Assembly: GCA_963699805.1 (NCBI GenBank)
Contig: CAVOVH010000009.1
Span: 248,001 to 312,000 of the forward strand
Direction: 5' to 3'
From: JAGTVG01 sp963699805
Lineage (GTDB): Bacteria > Bacteroidota > Bacteroidia > Cytophagales > Cyclobacteriaceae
Length of the DNA: 64,000 nucleotides
Part shown: in pieces, positions 44,969 through 53,113 of the stretch
Layout: each line of letters begins with the position of its first letter
Numbering within the stretch: position 1 is the first letter of the stretch
The notes under the pieces: generated by a model
What the model was told of the DNA's origin: nothing
Seen by the model: only the letters and a program-made list of their open reading frames with translations
Database searches by the model: none
Made by a program: the position numbers and the translations under genes

Positions 44969-46711
44969 TCATTTATTTCCAATGGATTCTTTAAAATACC
45001 CTGTGAAAAAATACCTTGCATTGATCCCCACAGAACGGGTGTAATAACCACCTTCCTGAACAAACAAGGTGGGTAACCAGAGACCCGCGATCATTTTACC
45101 ATTCATCTCAAAATCTTTGGCTCCTAATGTCCAGGTGCCGGTCGGGTCACCTTTGCCGGTATCAAATCCAACCGCAACGATCAGATAGGCTGGTTTAAAT
45201 TTCCGGATGCGTTCAAGTGCCCTTTTAAGGTAGACATGATATTCCGGCCCTGTTATTATTTCTTTCAGCGGAAAATTCAAATTATAACCTTTCCCTTCTC
45301 CCTGTCCGGTTTCTTCTTCGAAACCTGAAAAATATGGATAAGCAAAGGAAGGATGGCCATGAATGGACAAGGTATAGACATCGGACCTTTCATAAAAGAT
45401 CTGCTGTTGTCCGTTCCCATGATGATAATCTATATCAAGGATCGCCACTCGTCCATATTTGCTAAGATAATTTGCGGCAATGGCGTTGTTATTAAAATAG
45501 CAGAATCCTCCAAATACGTGATGCTCTGCATGATGTCCTGGAGGCCGGACAAGGGCATAGGCCGATTTCGCTCCCTGTAGGATACTTTCCGCTGCTGTCA
45601 GCGTGCAATCCACCGCTCTCCTGGCGGCGATATAGGCATTGTTGTTAAGCGGTGTGAAAGTATCAATACAATAATACCCCGCCCTGACAGAAAGTTCCTT
45701 GGGGGGCCGGGTGGCATTCCTAATGGGAAATACATAGGGATAAATAGATCTGCCTTCTTTAAGTTCCTGACATACCTTCTTGAAATACTGGATGTATTTG
45801 GAATCATGGACCTCTTCAATCCATTGGGACGAATAATTCCTGGGGGGTATCTCCTTAAAATTTTCGGTTTTACTGATCTCTTTCAGAATGGCTTTGATCC
45901 GTATTGGGGATTCCACATATCCCACCTCCTTTACATGGTGAATATGGTGTTTGTCATTGATCACAAGTACCATTCTTCTTTTCTCATTGATCCCATTCAT
46001 CAGGCTAGTTACGGGCTGCTTTTTATAATACATGAACGGCCTGAGCATGACAGGATCTTTCACTGAACGGATCACTTTATCAACATAATCCGGAAGACAA
46101 TAATCCCCATATTTCCTTTCAAGGATGGCCCTGATAATTTTCCTCAGTCGCCTGGCCTCAGGAAGATGGTCGGAACCAAGAGGATCAAGCATAAGATAAG
46201 GAGGACAGTCATCTCCTGAATTAACAGGGGTCTCGTACTTTGTATTGATAATGGGCCGGGCTCCAAATTTTTCATAAAAGGCCAGTCGACGTTGATTTTC
46301 AGACAATATTGATTGGTTCATACATAAATCAGGATCATCAGGCAGGCATTCAAAATACAAACCGGAATAACCATGTGCCATGACCTCTTCGCGGATATAT
46401 TCATAAAGTGCACTCCCAATTCCCGCAGAAGTTTTCCCCAACCGCGTGGCTATAAAATCCAGATAAAAAAATTTAAGGTCAGCGGCGATCATCAAGAGGG
46501 CAAATCCTTTGACCTGCCCTCTTGAATCATCGCTCACCAGCAGCATCGATTGAAACTGGTACTTCAGTGGATCTTTCAATTGATCCACAAATTGTACGAT
46601 CTTATTTTCTCCCAGATCAGGAAATTGAATCCTGATAATATCCTTGACCTGGTCGATTGCCTGCTGATTACGTGCAGCTACAATATCCGTAATCTTGCGA
46701 AAGCGGATCAT
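44969..46711 (-). CDS. GNAT-histone-deacetylase fusion protein
   Basis: A 580-residue two-domain protein. Residues about 1-200 are a GNAT-like domain with FLDFIATRLGKTSAGIGSAL. Residues about 250-575 are a class I/II histone-deacetylase fold of the acetylpolyamine amidohydrolase type: the His pair in RPPGHHAEHHVFGGFCYFNN, zinc Asp and His in VAILDIDYHHGNG, and the second Asp in VAVGFDTGKGDPTG. QEGGYYTRSVG contains the expected Tyr. It would deacylate a small amine such as an acetyl-lysine or polyamine, with the acetyltransferase domain possibly doing the reverse. It overlaps the KamA gene by 4 bases. A fusion of opposing activities is striking. Confidence 0.9.
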   Translation of the reverse strand: MIRFRKITDIVAARNQQAIDQVKDIIRIQFPDLGENKIVQFVDQLKDPLKYQFQSMLLVSDDSRGQVKGFALLMIAADLKFFYLDFIATRLGKTSAGIGSALYEYIREEVMAHGYSGLYFECLPDDPDLCMNQSILSENQRRLAFYEKFGARPIINTKYETPVNSGDDCPPYLMLDPLGSDHLPEARRLRKIIRAILERKYGDYCLPDYVDKVIRSVKDPVMLRPFMYYKKQPVTSLMNGINEKRRMVLVINDKHHIHHVKEVGYVESPIRIKAILKEISKTENFKEIPPRNYSSQWIEEVHDSKYIQYFKKVCQELKEGRSIYPYVFPIRNATRPPKELSVRAGYYCIDTFTPLNNNAYIAARRAVDCTLTAAESILQGAKSAYALVRPPGHHAEHHVFGGFCYFNNNAIAANYLSKYGRVAILDIDYHHGNGQQQIFYERSDVYTLSIHGHPSFAYPYFSGFEEETGQGEGKGYNLNFPLKEIITGPEYHVYLKRALERIRKFKPAYLIVAVGFDTGKGDPTGTWTLGAKDFEMNGKMIAGLWLPTLFVQEGGYYTRSVGINARYFFTGYFKESIGNK

Positions 46712-47973
46712 GATTCATCGTCCGTGTCCGGATATTTAAAAATCCGGCCCTGATAATTCTTTAATAAAAGATTATTGCCTTCTTTACCAACTACGTAATC
46801 GGGTAGCAGGGGGATCTTCCCTCCTCCACCCGGAGCATCTATCACATAATGTGGTACTGCATAGCCCGAAGTAAATCCCCTCAATCCCTTGATGATCTCC
46901 AATCCTTTACTTACGGATGTTCTGAAATGAGCGGATCCCGGGATCGGATCACATTGATAGATGTAATAAGGTCTGACCCTCATCTTTAATAAACCATGCA
47001 TCAGTTCTTTCATGGTCTGAACGTTATCATTGATCCCCTTCAATAATACGGTCTGACTTCCGAGCGGGAAACCACCATCCGCTAATCTGGTACAGGCTTC
47101 AACGGTTTCCGGTGTCAATTCACTGGGATGCATGAAATGTATGCTGAAATAAATGGGTTGATATCTTTTTAACATCTGGACCAGTGACCTTGTAATTCGT
47201 TGCGGAAGCACGATCGGGACCTTGGTACCCAGCCGGATGATCTCGATATGAGGTATGCCTCTCAACCTCGATATTAAATATTCAAGATGAATTTCATTGA
47301 TCGTGAGGGGATCACCTCCTGAGATAATCACATCCCGGACCTCCGGATGCCGGGAAAGGTAATCAAAAGCCTGGTCCCAATGCCCAAGATCATAATGTTG
47401 CGGATTCTTGGCCACCATATGTGACCGTGTACAATACCTGCAATATGCTGAACAGAAATTAGTCGCAAGGAATAACACCCTGTCTGGATAACGATGCACG
47501 AGGCAAGGTACTGGGCTTGTTAATTCTTCACCCAGCGGGTCTTCTTCCTCTCCGGGAGAGAGTGTAAGCTCCGACATGGTTGGTATCATCGACTTACGGA
47601 TCACATTGCTCTCATTGTTATCTGCAAGAAGAGATGCGTAATATGGAGTCACTCTCAGAGGCAAATGATACCCATGATCACGAATTGCATCCCTTTCCGT
47701 ATCAGTCAGGTTGATGATTTTTGACAGTTCTTCGAATGAATGGTAACTGTTCCGCACTTGCCATTTCCAGTTATTCCAATCCTGTGATGTAGCGCCAGGA
47801 TAGAATTTTTTGAGAAATTGACGGGAATTTTTGCTGATTACTCGTATTTCAGAGATTTTCGGCCGAGCTGGTAAAGGTCTTTTGACCTTTTCAAGGCTGT
47901 GAACAAAAGCAGCCTGTTTAAGCGGTACCTCTCCATCCGAGGAAAGGTTCTCCGCTGCATGGTTATTGTTCAT
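46708..47973 (-). CDS. kamA: Lysine 2,3-aminomutase-type radical SAM enzyme
   Basis: A 421-residue KamA-family enzyme, which converts L-lysine to beta-lysine using SAM, a 4Fe-4S cluster and PLP. The cluster motif is CSAYCRYCTRS (CX3CX2C) near residue 175, the SAM motif is VIISGGDPLTINE and the PLP lysine is in DAPGGGGKIPLLP. Two Asp residues that hold the lysine side-chain amine in characterised lysine 2,3-aminomutase, those of YQCDP and of VIDAPGGGGK, are both present; in glutamate 2,3-aminomutase they are replaced. This favours a basic substrate. ATG 47973 is used rather than an in-frame TTG at 47988. It heads a five-gene operon with overlapping ends. Confidence 0.92.
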   Translation of the reverse strand: MNNNHAAENLSSDGEVPLKQAAFVHSLEKVKRPLPARPKISEIRVISKNSRQFLKKFYPGATSQDWNNWKWQVRNSYHSFEELSKIINLTDTERDAIRDHGYHLPLRVTPYYASLLADNNESNVIRKSMIPTMSELTLSPGEEEDPLGEELTSPVPCLVHRYPDRVLFLATNFCSAYCRYCTRSHMVAKNPQHYDLGHWDQAFDYLSRHPEVRDVIISGGDPLTINEIHLEYLISRLRGIPHIEIIRLGTKVPIVLPQRITRSLVQMLKRYQPIYFSIHFMHPSELTPETVEACTRLADGGFPLGSQTVLLKGINDNVQTMKELMHGLLKMRVRPYYIYQCDPIPGSAHFRTSVSKGLEIIKGLRGFTSGYAVPHYVIDAPGGGGKIPLLPDYVVGKEGNNLLLKNYQGRIFKYPDTDDES

Positions 47974-48287
47974 GGTTTTTCTTAACAATCATAATTTTTG
48001 TCATGGCGTAAATCATTGATATTCAGTTATTTAGTTAAGATAAAATGAATATTAAAAACTTCGTAATATTAAATGTTTTTTTATTAATATTTTTCAAAAA
48101 ACAACGTTTTTTTTAAAAAAAAATATCATTACGGTTTCAAACGTTATTGATGTTTAAAAGTTCAATATTCTATGAATTTTTAAGCCTTTTTGATTGAAAT
48201 GCTTTCATCTACAAAAATGTAATTAGGTAGTTCTTTACAGGAAAGATCAATACATGCTATGATTTTGGTGAGCGTAAATATCAAAAT
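47974..48287. other. Very AT-rich region upstream of the KamA operon
   Basis: About 310 bases between the DUF116 stop and the kamA start, with long A and T runs around 48060-48130. It should contain the operon's promoter. I see no small gene and no clear inverted repeat. Confidence 0.5.
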
Positions 48288-49097
48288 TCATTTCAGCAAC
48301 CTTTCTATCTCTTCCAGATTAACAGAATTCGGATAAAAATCATCCGTCCATCGTGCACAACGATTGGCATCGAGTGGAATTCCCAGGGCAGGTATTCCAT
48401 ATTTCAAACATTTTTCCATCCCCGCTTTTAACTCTGCCAGACAGGCGATCCCAAAAATACCGAGCACCTGATCTTTCTTTTTTAAATCGAAATAAAGTTT
48501 CCGGAAACTGCCTTCCATCCAGATATAAGGTTCAACCTGATATTTTTTAAAAAGATCATTCAATGCATGAATAAAACAATTCCCTGAACATCCTTTGCAT
48601 ACGACATCGAATCCTTCTTTTTCCGACCGGCAATGTTTGGAAAGATCACGTAAACAATGGGGAAGTAATGCGATTTTCTTATCCGCCTTCCCAAATCTCC
48701 GTTTATTAATCCGGTTTACCAGCTCCACTTCCAGCATTGTACAATGATATTGTTCTTCGGTAGTGGAAAGCCGATGATCTCTAAACTTTTCAATCCAATG
48801 AAGTGAATGAAGGAAGTCCTGTGCAGGATGCGTATAGGATGATAATTCCACAGATAATTTCTGAATGATCCCGGCCATCCCCTCGTGGTCCGGGCCTTTA
48901 ACCCATCTTCTTAGCTTTTTTCTTGAGTTACGGAATTTACCAGTAATGCCAAGTACCTCTTCAGCTGATCCGAATTTTTGAATAAAGTAATCGGCCAATA
49001 CACTGATCCTGTCATAGTATCCCGTAGTGGCTGATGATCCCGCAAACAGGGAATAAGTCCGCCCTGCTACCGGAGTGTAATCCACATGTATAACCAT
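48288..49097 (-). CDS. DUF116-family cysteine-rich protein
   Basis: A 269-residue protein of the DUF116 family, which carries conserved Cys for a possible metal or Fe-S site: LPHCLRDLSKHCRSE, then VVCKGCSGNCFIHAL, IACLAELKAGMEKC and DANRCARWTDDFYPNS. The first 110 residues are a poorly conserved helical extension. Function is unknown. It lies 314 bases upstream of the KamA start on the same strand and 113 bases downstream of the carotenoid genes; either linkage is possible but not shown by overlap. Fe-S dependence would fit a radical-SAM neighbour. Confidence 0.85.
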   Translation of the reverse strand: MVIHVDYTPVAGRTYSLFAGSSATTGYYDRISVLADYFIQKFGSAEEVLGITGKFRNSRKKLRRWVKGPDHEGMAGIIQKLSVELSSYTHPAQDFLHSLHWIEKFRDHRLSTTEEQYHCTMLEVELVNRINKRRFGKADKKIALLPHCLRDLSKHCRSEKEGFDVVCKGCSGNCFIHALNDLFKKYQVEPYIWMEGSFRKLYFDLKKKDQVLGIFGIACLAELKAGMEKCLKYGIPALGIPLDANRCARWTDDFYPNSVNLEEIERLLK

Positions 49098-49210
49098 TAT
49101 GTCTGATCATATTTTATAAGAATAAAATTAATCCAAATTCGGGAATAATTGAGTGAAACAGAGCGTGAGGGAAGAAACAAAATGAATAATCAGCGTAAAA
49201 TCAAAATCAT

Positions 49211-49903
49211 TTAAGAAAACCTTCTGGATTGAAAATATTCATATAAGCTGATATTTCCCAATACCAGCAGCATTCCATAGAACAGATCTTCCACCGGAAT
49301 GGTCAGGAGCCGGATTCCCAGGATTTCATCATCGTTGTACCAGACAACCTGCTCAGCGATTCCCGACCCAGTAAGTATCCCGTTAATCACAAAAAACGGG
49401 ATCAATACGATCAGGTAGGCCATGAAAAACTTTCCGAGATATGCTGCTTTCCGGTATGCCAGGTAAAACAGCAGATAGGATAGGAGAATAAATGTGACCA
49501 AGGTATACCATTTGGTGAGATTATATATCCCTGCCATCATCAGGACAAGCGCCAGGATCAGGGCGATCCAGATACCTGCCCGTGTAAAATTCCATTCCGG
49601 GAAATAGGCTTTGAGACAATCATAAATAAAAACACTCGCAAAGGGAATGGTGAAGAAAAAAAGCAATTCTTCCAGGGGAAGGTGAATGAATTGAATGCCA
49701 GTGAGGTATTTACCATTGAATCCCCAGATCCCCCACCTGGTAAAAAGTACATCCCACAATATAAAGATCACGCCAACGATGAAAATGGAAGGGATCAAGT
49801 ATTTCCATCGTCGGAAATAGGCCACCTTTTTATCAAAGCTCAGCATAAAGGGAGGAAGCCAGGATATCAGATTTAAAAGCAGATACAGATATTTTGTTTC
49901 CAA
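49211..49903 (-). CDS. Lycopene cyclase domain protein (CrtYcd-type)
   Basis: A 230-residue, seven-helix membrane protein with the two halves of heterodimeric-type lycopene beta-cyclases joined in one chain. The first half carries FIHLPLEELLFFFTIPFASV and the second TIPVEDLFYGMLLVLG, both matching the PxE(D/E) cyclase motif. It cyclises the ends of lycopene-type carotenoids. It is followed upstream by the CruF-like gene with only 2 bases between them and is the last gene of the carotenoid operon. No phytoene synthase gene is present in this window. Confidence 0.9.
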   Translation of the reverse strand: METKYLYLLLNLISWLPPFMLSFDKKVAYFRRWKYLIPSIFIVGVIFILWDVLFTRWGIWGFNGKYLTGIQFIHLPLEELLFFFTIPFASVFIYDCLKAYFPEWNFTRAGIWIALILALVLMMAGIYNLTKWYTLVTFILLSYLLFYLAYRKAAYLGKFFMAYLIVLIPFFVINGILTGSGIAEQVVWYNDDEILGIRLLTIPVEDLFYGMLLVLGNISLYEYFQSRRFS

Positions 49904-49905
49904 TG

Positions 49906-50556
49906 CTATACAAGATTAATGATAAAGGACAAGGTCATAAAGAAAATCCATTGGACGATAAACAGAACGACGGCAAAACGATTGACCTTTTCAAATTCAA
50001 TACTCTGAAAAACCCATTGGAACATAAATGAAAAAATAAACCAGAAAACATAATTCTGAATTGGGACCGTATAGTTTTCCCATGACCAGAAATCGAAGGT
50101 CATGGCAACGGGTTCGAGGGAAACATCCAGAGATAACATCAGAAAAGCACCGAATAAAGCCCTCCAGAACCAATTGGTCTTCAATAAATTCGTGATCATT
50201 CCCGAAGAAAAAACAAGCAGGAACCAGTTCACTCCGATGAGTAAAGGCACATTGAATAATTGAAATCCTAAAGTTTTACCATAAATATAATGTCCAAAGA
50301 TCAAACCCGTTTCCACACCAATGACCTCAATGATAAATCCACCGATCATGATCGACAGGATAAAAAGGATAAAAAACCGGTTCCATTCATGATGGTTGAC
50401 CAGGGCCAGCAAAAGGGAAATCATCAGGATGATCGGGGTCAACTCAATCATATATTTTCTGTAGATGGTCAGAAATCCCAGCAGACCCACTGCATAGAGA
50501 ACAATTATAATAATAATCGAAATTCGGAATACTAGTTTATTTGAGATCATAATCAT
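49906..50556 (-). CDS. CruF-like carotenoid hydratase/biosynthesis protein
   Basis: A 216-residue membrane protein with about seven helices that resembles the PF04240 family (CruF-type 1',2'-hydratases and related carotenoid synthesis proteins). Conserved elements are FIIEVIGVETGLIFGHYIYG and FNVPLLIGVNWFLLV, and LDVSLEPVAMTFDFWSWEN. It overlaps the desaturase gene by 20 bases and leaves 2 bases before the cyclase gene, so all three are translated from one transcript. A hydratase acting on a carotenoid end group is expected but the product cannot be named. Confidence 0.85.
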   Translation of the reverse strand: MIMISNKLVFRISIIIIIVLYAVGLLGFLTIYRKYMIELTPIILMISLLLALVNHHEWNRFFILFILSIMIGGFIIEVIGVETGLIFGHYIYGKTLGFQLFNVPLLIGVNWFLLVFSSGMITNLLKTNWFWRALFGAFLMLSLDVSLEPVAMTFDFWSWENYTVPIQNYVFWFIFSFMFQWVFQSIEFEKVNRFAVVLFIVQWIFFMTLSFIINLV

Positions 50557-52027
50557 TTTTTATAAGATCATGGACAATTTTTCCGGATAATATAGATAAT
50601 GGGATCCCACCACCCGGATGTACACTTCCCCCGCAAAAATATAGACCTTTCACTTTAGAATGGAAATTCGGATGACGAATGAACGCCGATAACCAGTGAT
50701 TGGAGCTTGCTCCATATAAGGATCCTCTGTAAGAGGAAGTTTTTGATTCAATGGTGCGGGGTTCGAGTATTGATTCCCCGATAATGAAGGGAGCAATCTC
50801 CTCTCCCAATAACCTGGATACTTTTTTCAGGATATGTTCCCTAGCCGATTTGATAAAAGCATCCCAATCCTGGCCCACATTACAGGGGACGTTGATCATT
50901 ACAAACCAGTTTTCCATTCCCTCCGGTGCATCTTCAACATTCAACTTGGAACTGATATGAACATAAACCGTAGGATCATCATATAATTCAAATTTTTGAA
51001 AAATGGCCTGAAACTCGGCATCATAATCCCGGCTGAAAAATATATTATGGAGATGAAGCTGTGGAAACTCTTTATTGATATTCCAATAAAAAATAAGTGC
51101 AGAACTCGATCTCTCCTGTTCGATTACCTGCCGGGGCTCCTTCAACTCTGGTAGAAGTTTTTTATAGGTAGGTACAATGTCCATATTGCTCACCACCAGA
51201 TCAGCCGGGATAATCTCTTCTTTTATCCTTACGCCCATTACTTTATTGTGATTCAACTCGATTCGATCCACTTTTTGATGATAATGAAAGGTGGCGCCCA
51301 TCATTTCGGCGAGCCCTACCAGACTCAAAGTAATCTGATGCATGCCTCCTTTCGGGAAAAAAGTCCCGATATTGAATTCCAGGTGGGGGATGAGGGTCAG
51401 TATTCCGGGTGCGAGGTAAGGACTGGATCCATTGTACGTGGCATACCGGTTGAATAATTGAACCAGTTTCTCATCTTTCAAATACTTCTGATTTACCTGG
51501 TTCATGGAGCTTGTCAGATGGAGTGTATGCGCTTTTACAAGTGCTTTGAGTACCTCAGACGACAAATAATTTTTAAACCGGTGCAAACTCTTTTTTAGAA
51601 AAATATCAGCCGTAAGTTCAAAAATCCTGGCACTTTCCTTTAGAAATCGGAGGGCATTTGATCCATATCCTCCCAATTTCCTGTCAATTTCTTCTTTAAG
51701 CTTATTTTTATCAGCAAATGCCCGTATGTGTGTTCCATCTTCATAAAAATAATGACAGGTTATATCCACCTGTTCATAGTTGAAATATTCCCTTGGATTT
51801 TTACCAGCCAAAACAAAGAGATCGTCTACGAGTTCGGGTAGCGTAAATAGTGACGGACCAGCATCATACCTGAATCCTTCCTGATTAAACGCGGTCAATT
51901 TGCCCCCAGGATAGGGATTGGTTTCAAATATCTCCACCTCCACACCCTCAGTGGCAAGACGTATAGCGGAGGATATTCCTGCAATCCCTGAACCTATTAC
52001 AATTGCTTTCAAATTGCATTTTTTCAA
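50537..52027 (-). CDS. Phytoene desaturase/CrtI-type carotenoid desaturase
   Basis: About 496 residues of the CrtI family of FAD-dependent carotenoid desaturases and isomerases. The dinucleotide motif KAIVIGSGIAGISSAIRLA leads, followed by GGKLTAFNQEGFRYDAGPS, and the C-terminal signature FCGGSVHPGGGIPLSILSG closes the protein. No in-frame ATG precedes the Rossmann motif: candidate starts are TTG 52027 (used here), TTG 52042 and TTG 52012. An ATG one frame off (52017-52019) suggests a real TTG start or a lost base. Being paired with a CruF-like gene, it could act on a hydroxylated carotenoid (CrtD-like) rather than phytoene. Confidence 0.88.
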   Translation of the reverse strand: MKKCNLKAIVIGSGIAGISSAIRLATEGVEVEIFETNPYPGGKLTAFNQEGFRYDAGPSLFTLPELVDDLFVLAGKNPREYFNYEQVDITCHYFYEDGTHIRAFADKNKLKEEIDRKLGGYGSNALRFLKESARIFELTADIFLKKSLHRFKNYLSSEVLKALVKAHTLHLTSSMNQVNQKYLKDEKLVQLFNRYATYNGSSPYLAPGILTLIPHLEFNIGTFFPKGGMHQITLSLVGLAEMMGATFHYHQKVDRIELNHNKVMGVRIKEEIIPADLVVSNMDIVPTYKKLLPELKEPRQVIEQERSSSALIFYWNINKEFPQLHLHNIFFSRDYDAEFQAIFQKFELYDDPTVYVHISSKLNVEDAPEGMENWFVMINVPCNVGQDWDAFIKSAREHILKKVSRLLGEEIAPFIIGESILEPRTIESKTSSYRGSLYGASSNHWLSAFIRHPNFHSKVKGLYFCGGSVHPGGGIPLSILSGKIVHDLIKNDYDLK

Positions 52028-52079
52028 TAAAGATAAAAACAATTTTTACCGCCATATGTTTTTCCGGAAAAAAATAAAA

Positions 52080-52103
52080 AAGCCACAGCAACCACTGTGG
52101 CTT
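52080..52103 (-). terminator. Intrinsic terminator after the DUF2202 gene
   Basis: AAGCCACAG (52080-52088) and CTGTGGCTT (52095-52103) form a perfect 9-base stem with a 6-base loop. Read on the minus strand it is followed by a T-rich run, so it terminates transcription of the leftward DUF2202 gene before the carotenoid operon. Confidence 0.9.
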
Positions 52104-52187
52104 TAAATTAAATGAAAGTATACTCATATCTCCCCTTCTACCTAATCCATCGTCAAGATTTAGACTACTCGATGTGGAAATGTGATC

Positions 52188-52823
52188 TTAATTATCTTTA
52201 AATGGACAATCATACTCCATTTCGGGGCAATCGGTCAATTTGGCATTGATGTCTCCCGGCGTTTCCTTCAAACAATCAATGTATTCGTTCACGGTCAATA
52301 GAACGGGTTTGTAACCCACTCCCTGTTTTTTTAACTGGCATACCATCACGTTCAGATGGCATTTGGAAGATTCCAGCAGATTATTCATTGAAAACTGAAA
52401 ATCTTCATCTTCTGACATGGTCATCAGTGCTTCTACGTCCTTGATATTCTTTTCCTCGAGGTTAGCAGAAGCGATCATTGCCTTGTTGAGAGATTCCTCA
52501 CCAAGAACCATTACCTTTCCATAAAGATCCTGTAAATCAGGGTGTTTGAATTTTCCAACACCCTGAAGATCAATTAATTCATCATTCCCAACAGCTTTTG
52601 TGAGCAACTGGATACATTCCATGTGTTTTTGTTCACTTCGCGAAAGATTCCGGAAAATGATGGCATCCCATTTTACATACATGGCGTCATAATAATCCAT
52701 GGCCACTTTTTCCAATTCACATTGATACCACAACTGTTTATCCAGGATTTCTTTCACTCCTGATGATTGACTCGACAAGAGTAAAATGAGGACAACTAAA
52801 ACATAATTCACTAAAGGTTTCAT
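52188..52823 (-). CDS. Exported DUF2202 ferritin-like protein
   Basis: A 211-residue protein with an N-terminal signal sequence (LVVLILLLSSQSSGV), followed by a four-helix bundle of the DUF2202 ferritin-like type. Candidate metal ligands are spread through the helices: EKVAMDYYDAMYVKWDA, NLSRSEQKHMECIQLL and LLESSKCHLNVMVCQL with conserved Glu and His. The DUF2202 family probably binds di-iron; its reaction is unknown. It has four Cys near the C-terminus (DCPEMEYDCP and the CHL/VCQ pair) that could form disulfides in the periplasm. A good terminator follows at 52080-52103. Confidence 0.82.
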   Translation of the reverse strand: MKPLVNYVLVVLILLLSSQSSGVKEILDKQLWYQCELEKVAMDYYDAMYVKWDAIIFRNLSRSEQKHMECIQLLTKAVGNDELIDLQGVGKFKHPDLQDLYGKVMVLGEESLNKAMIASANLEEKNIKDVEALMTMSEDEDFQFSMNNLLESSKCHLNVMVCQLKKQGVGYKPVLLTVNEYIDCLKETPGDINAKLTDCPEMEYDCPFKDN

Positions 52824-53113
52824 GAGATTAAAAAATTAAATAAAGCTACTTCTAATACCATAATCGTTTCCTTGACAAATTGGTTCCAAAAATTCAGGAT
52901 TTTTTGTAATTATTTTTCACATTAATTTGATTTTCTGATTTTTCAGATAGATGCTTAAAATATATTTCTCAAAAAGATTTCCATTTAACAAAAAATCTAT
53001 TAAAATCTATTTTTACATCCTATATGCCTTTTTTAATTTAACGGAAAAATCAAAAACAGGGCTGTTTTTCTAATGGAAAAATTGAGTTTAATTTATATTT
53101 CTGAACAAAAAAC

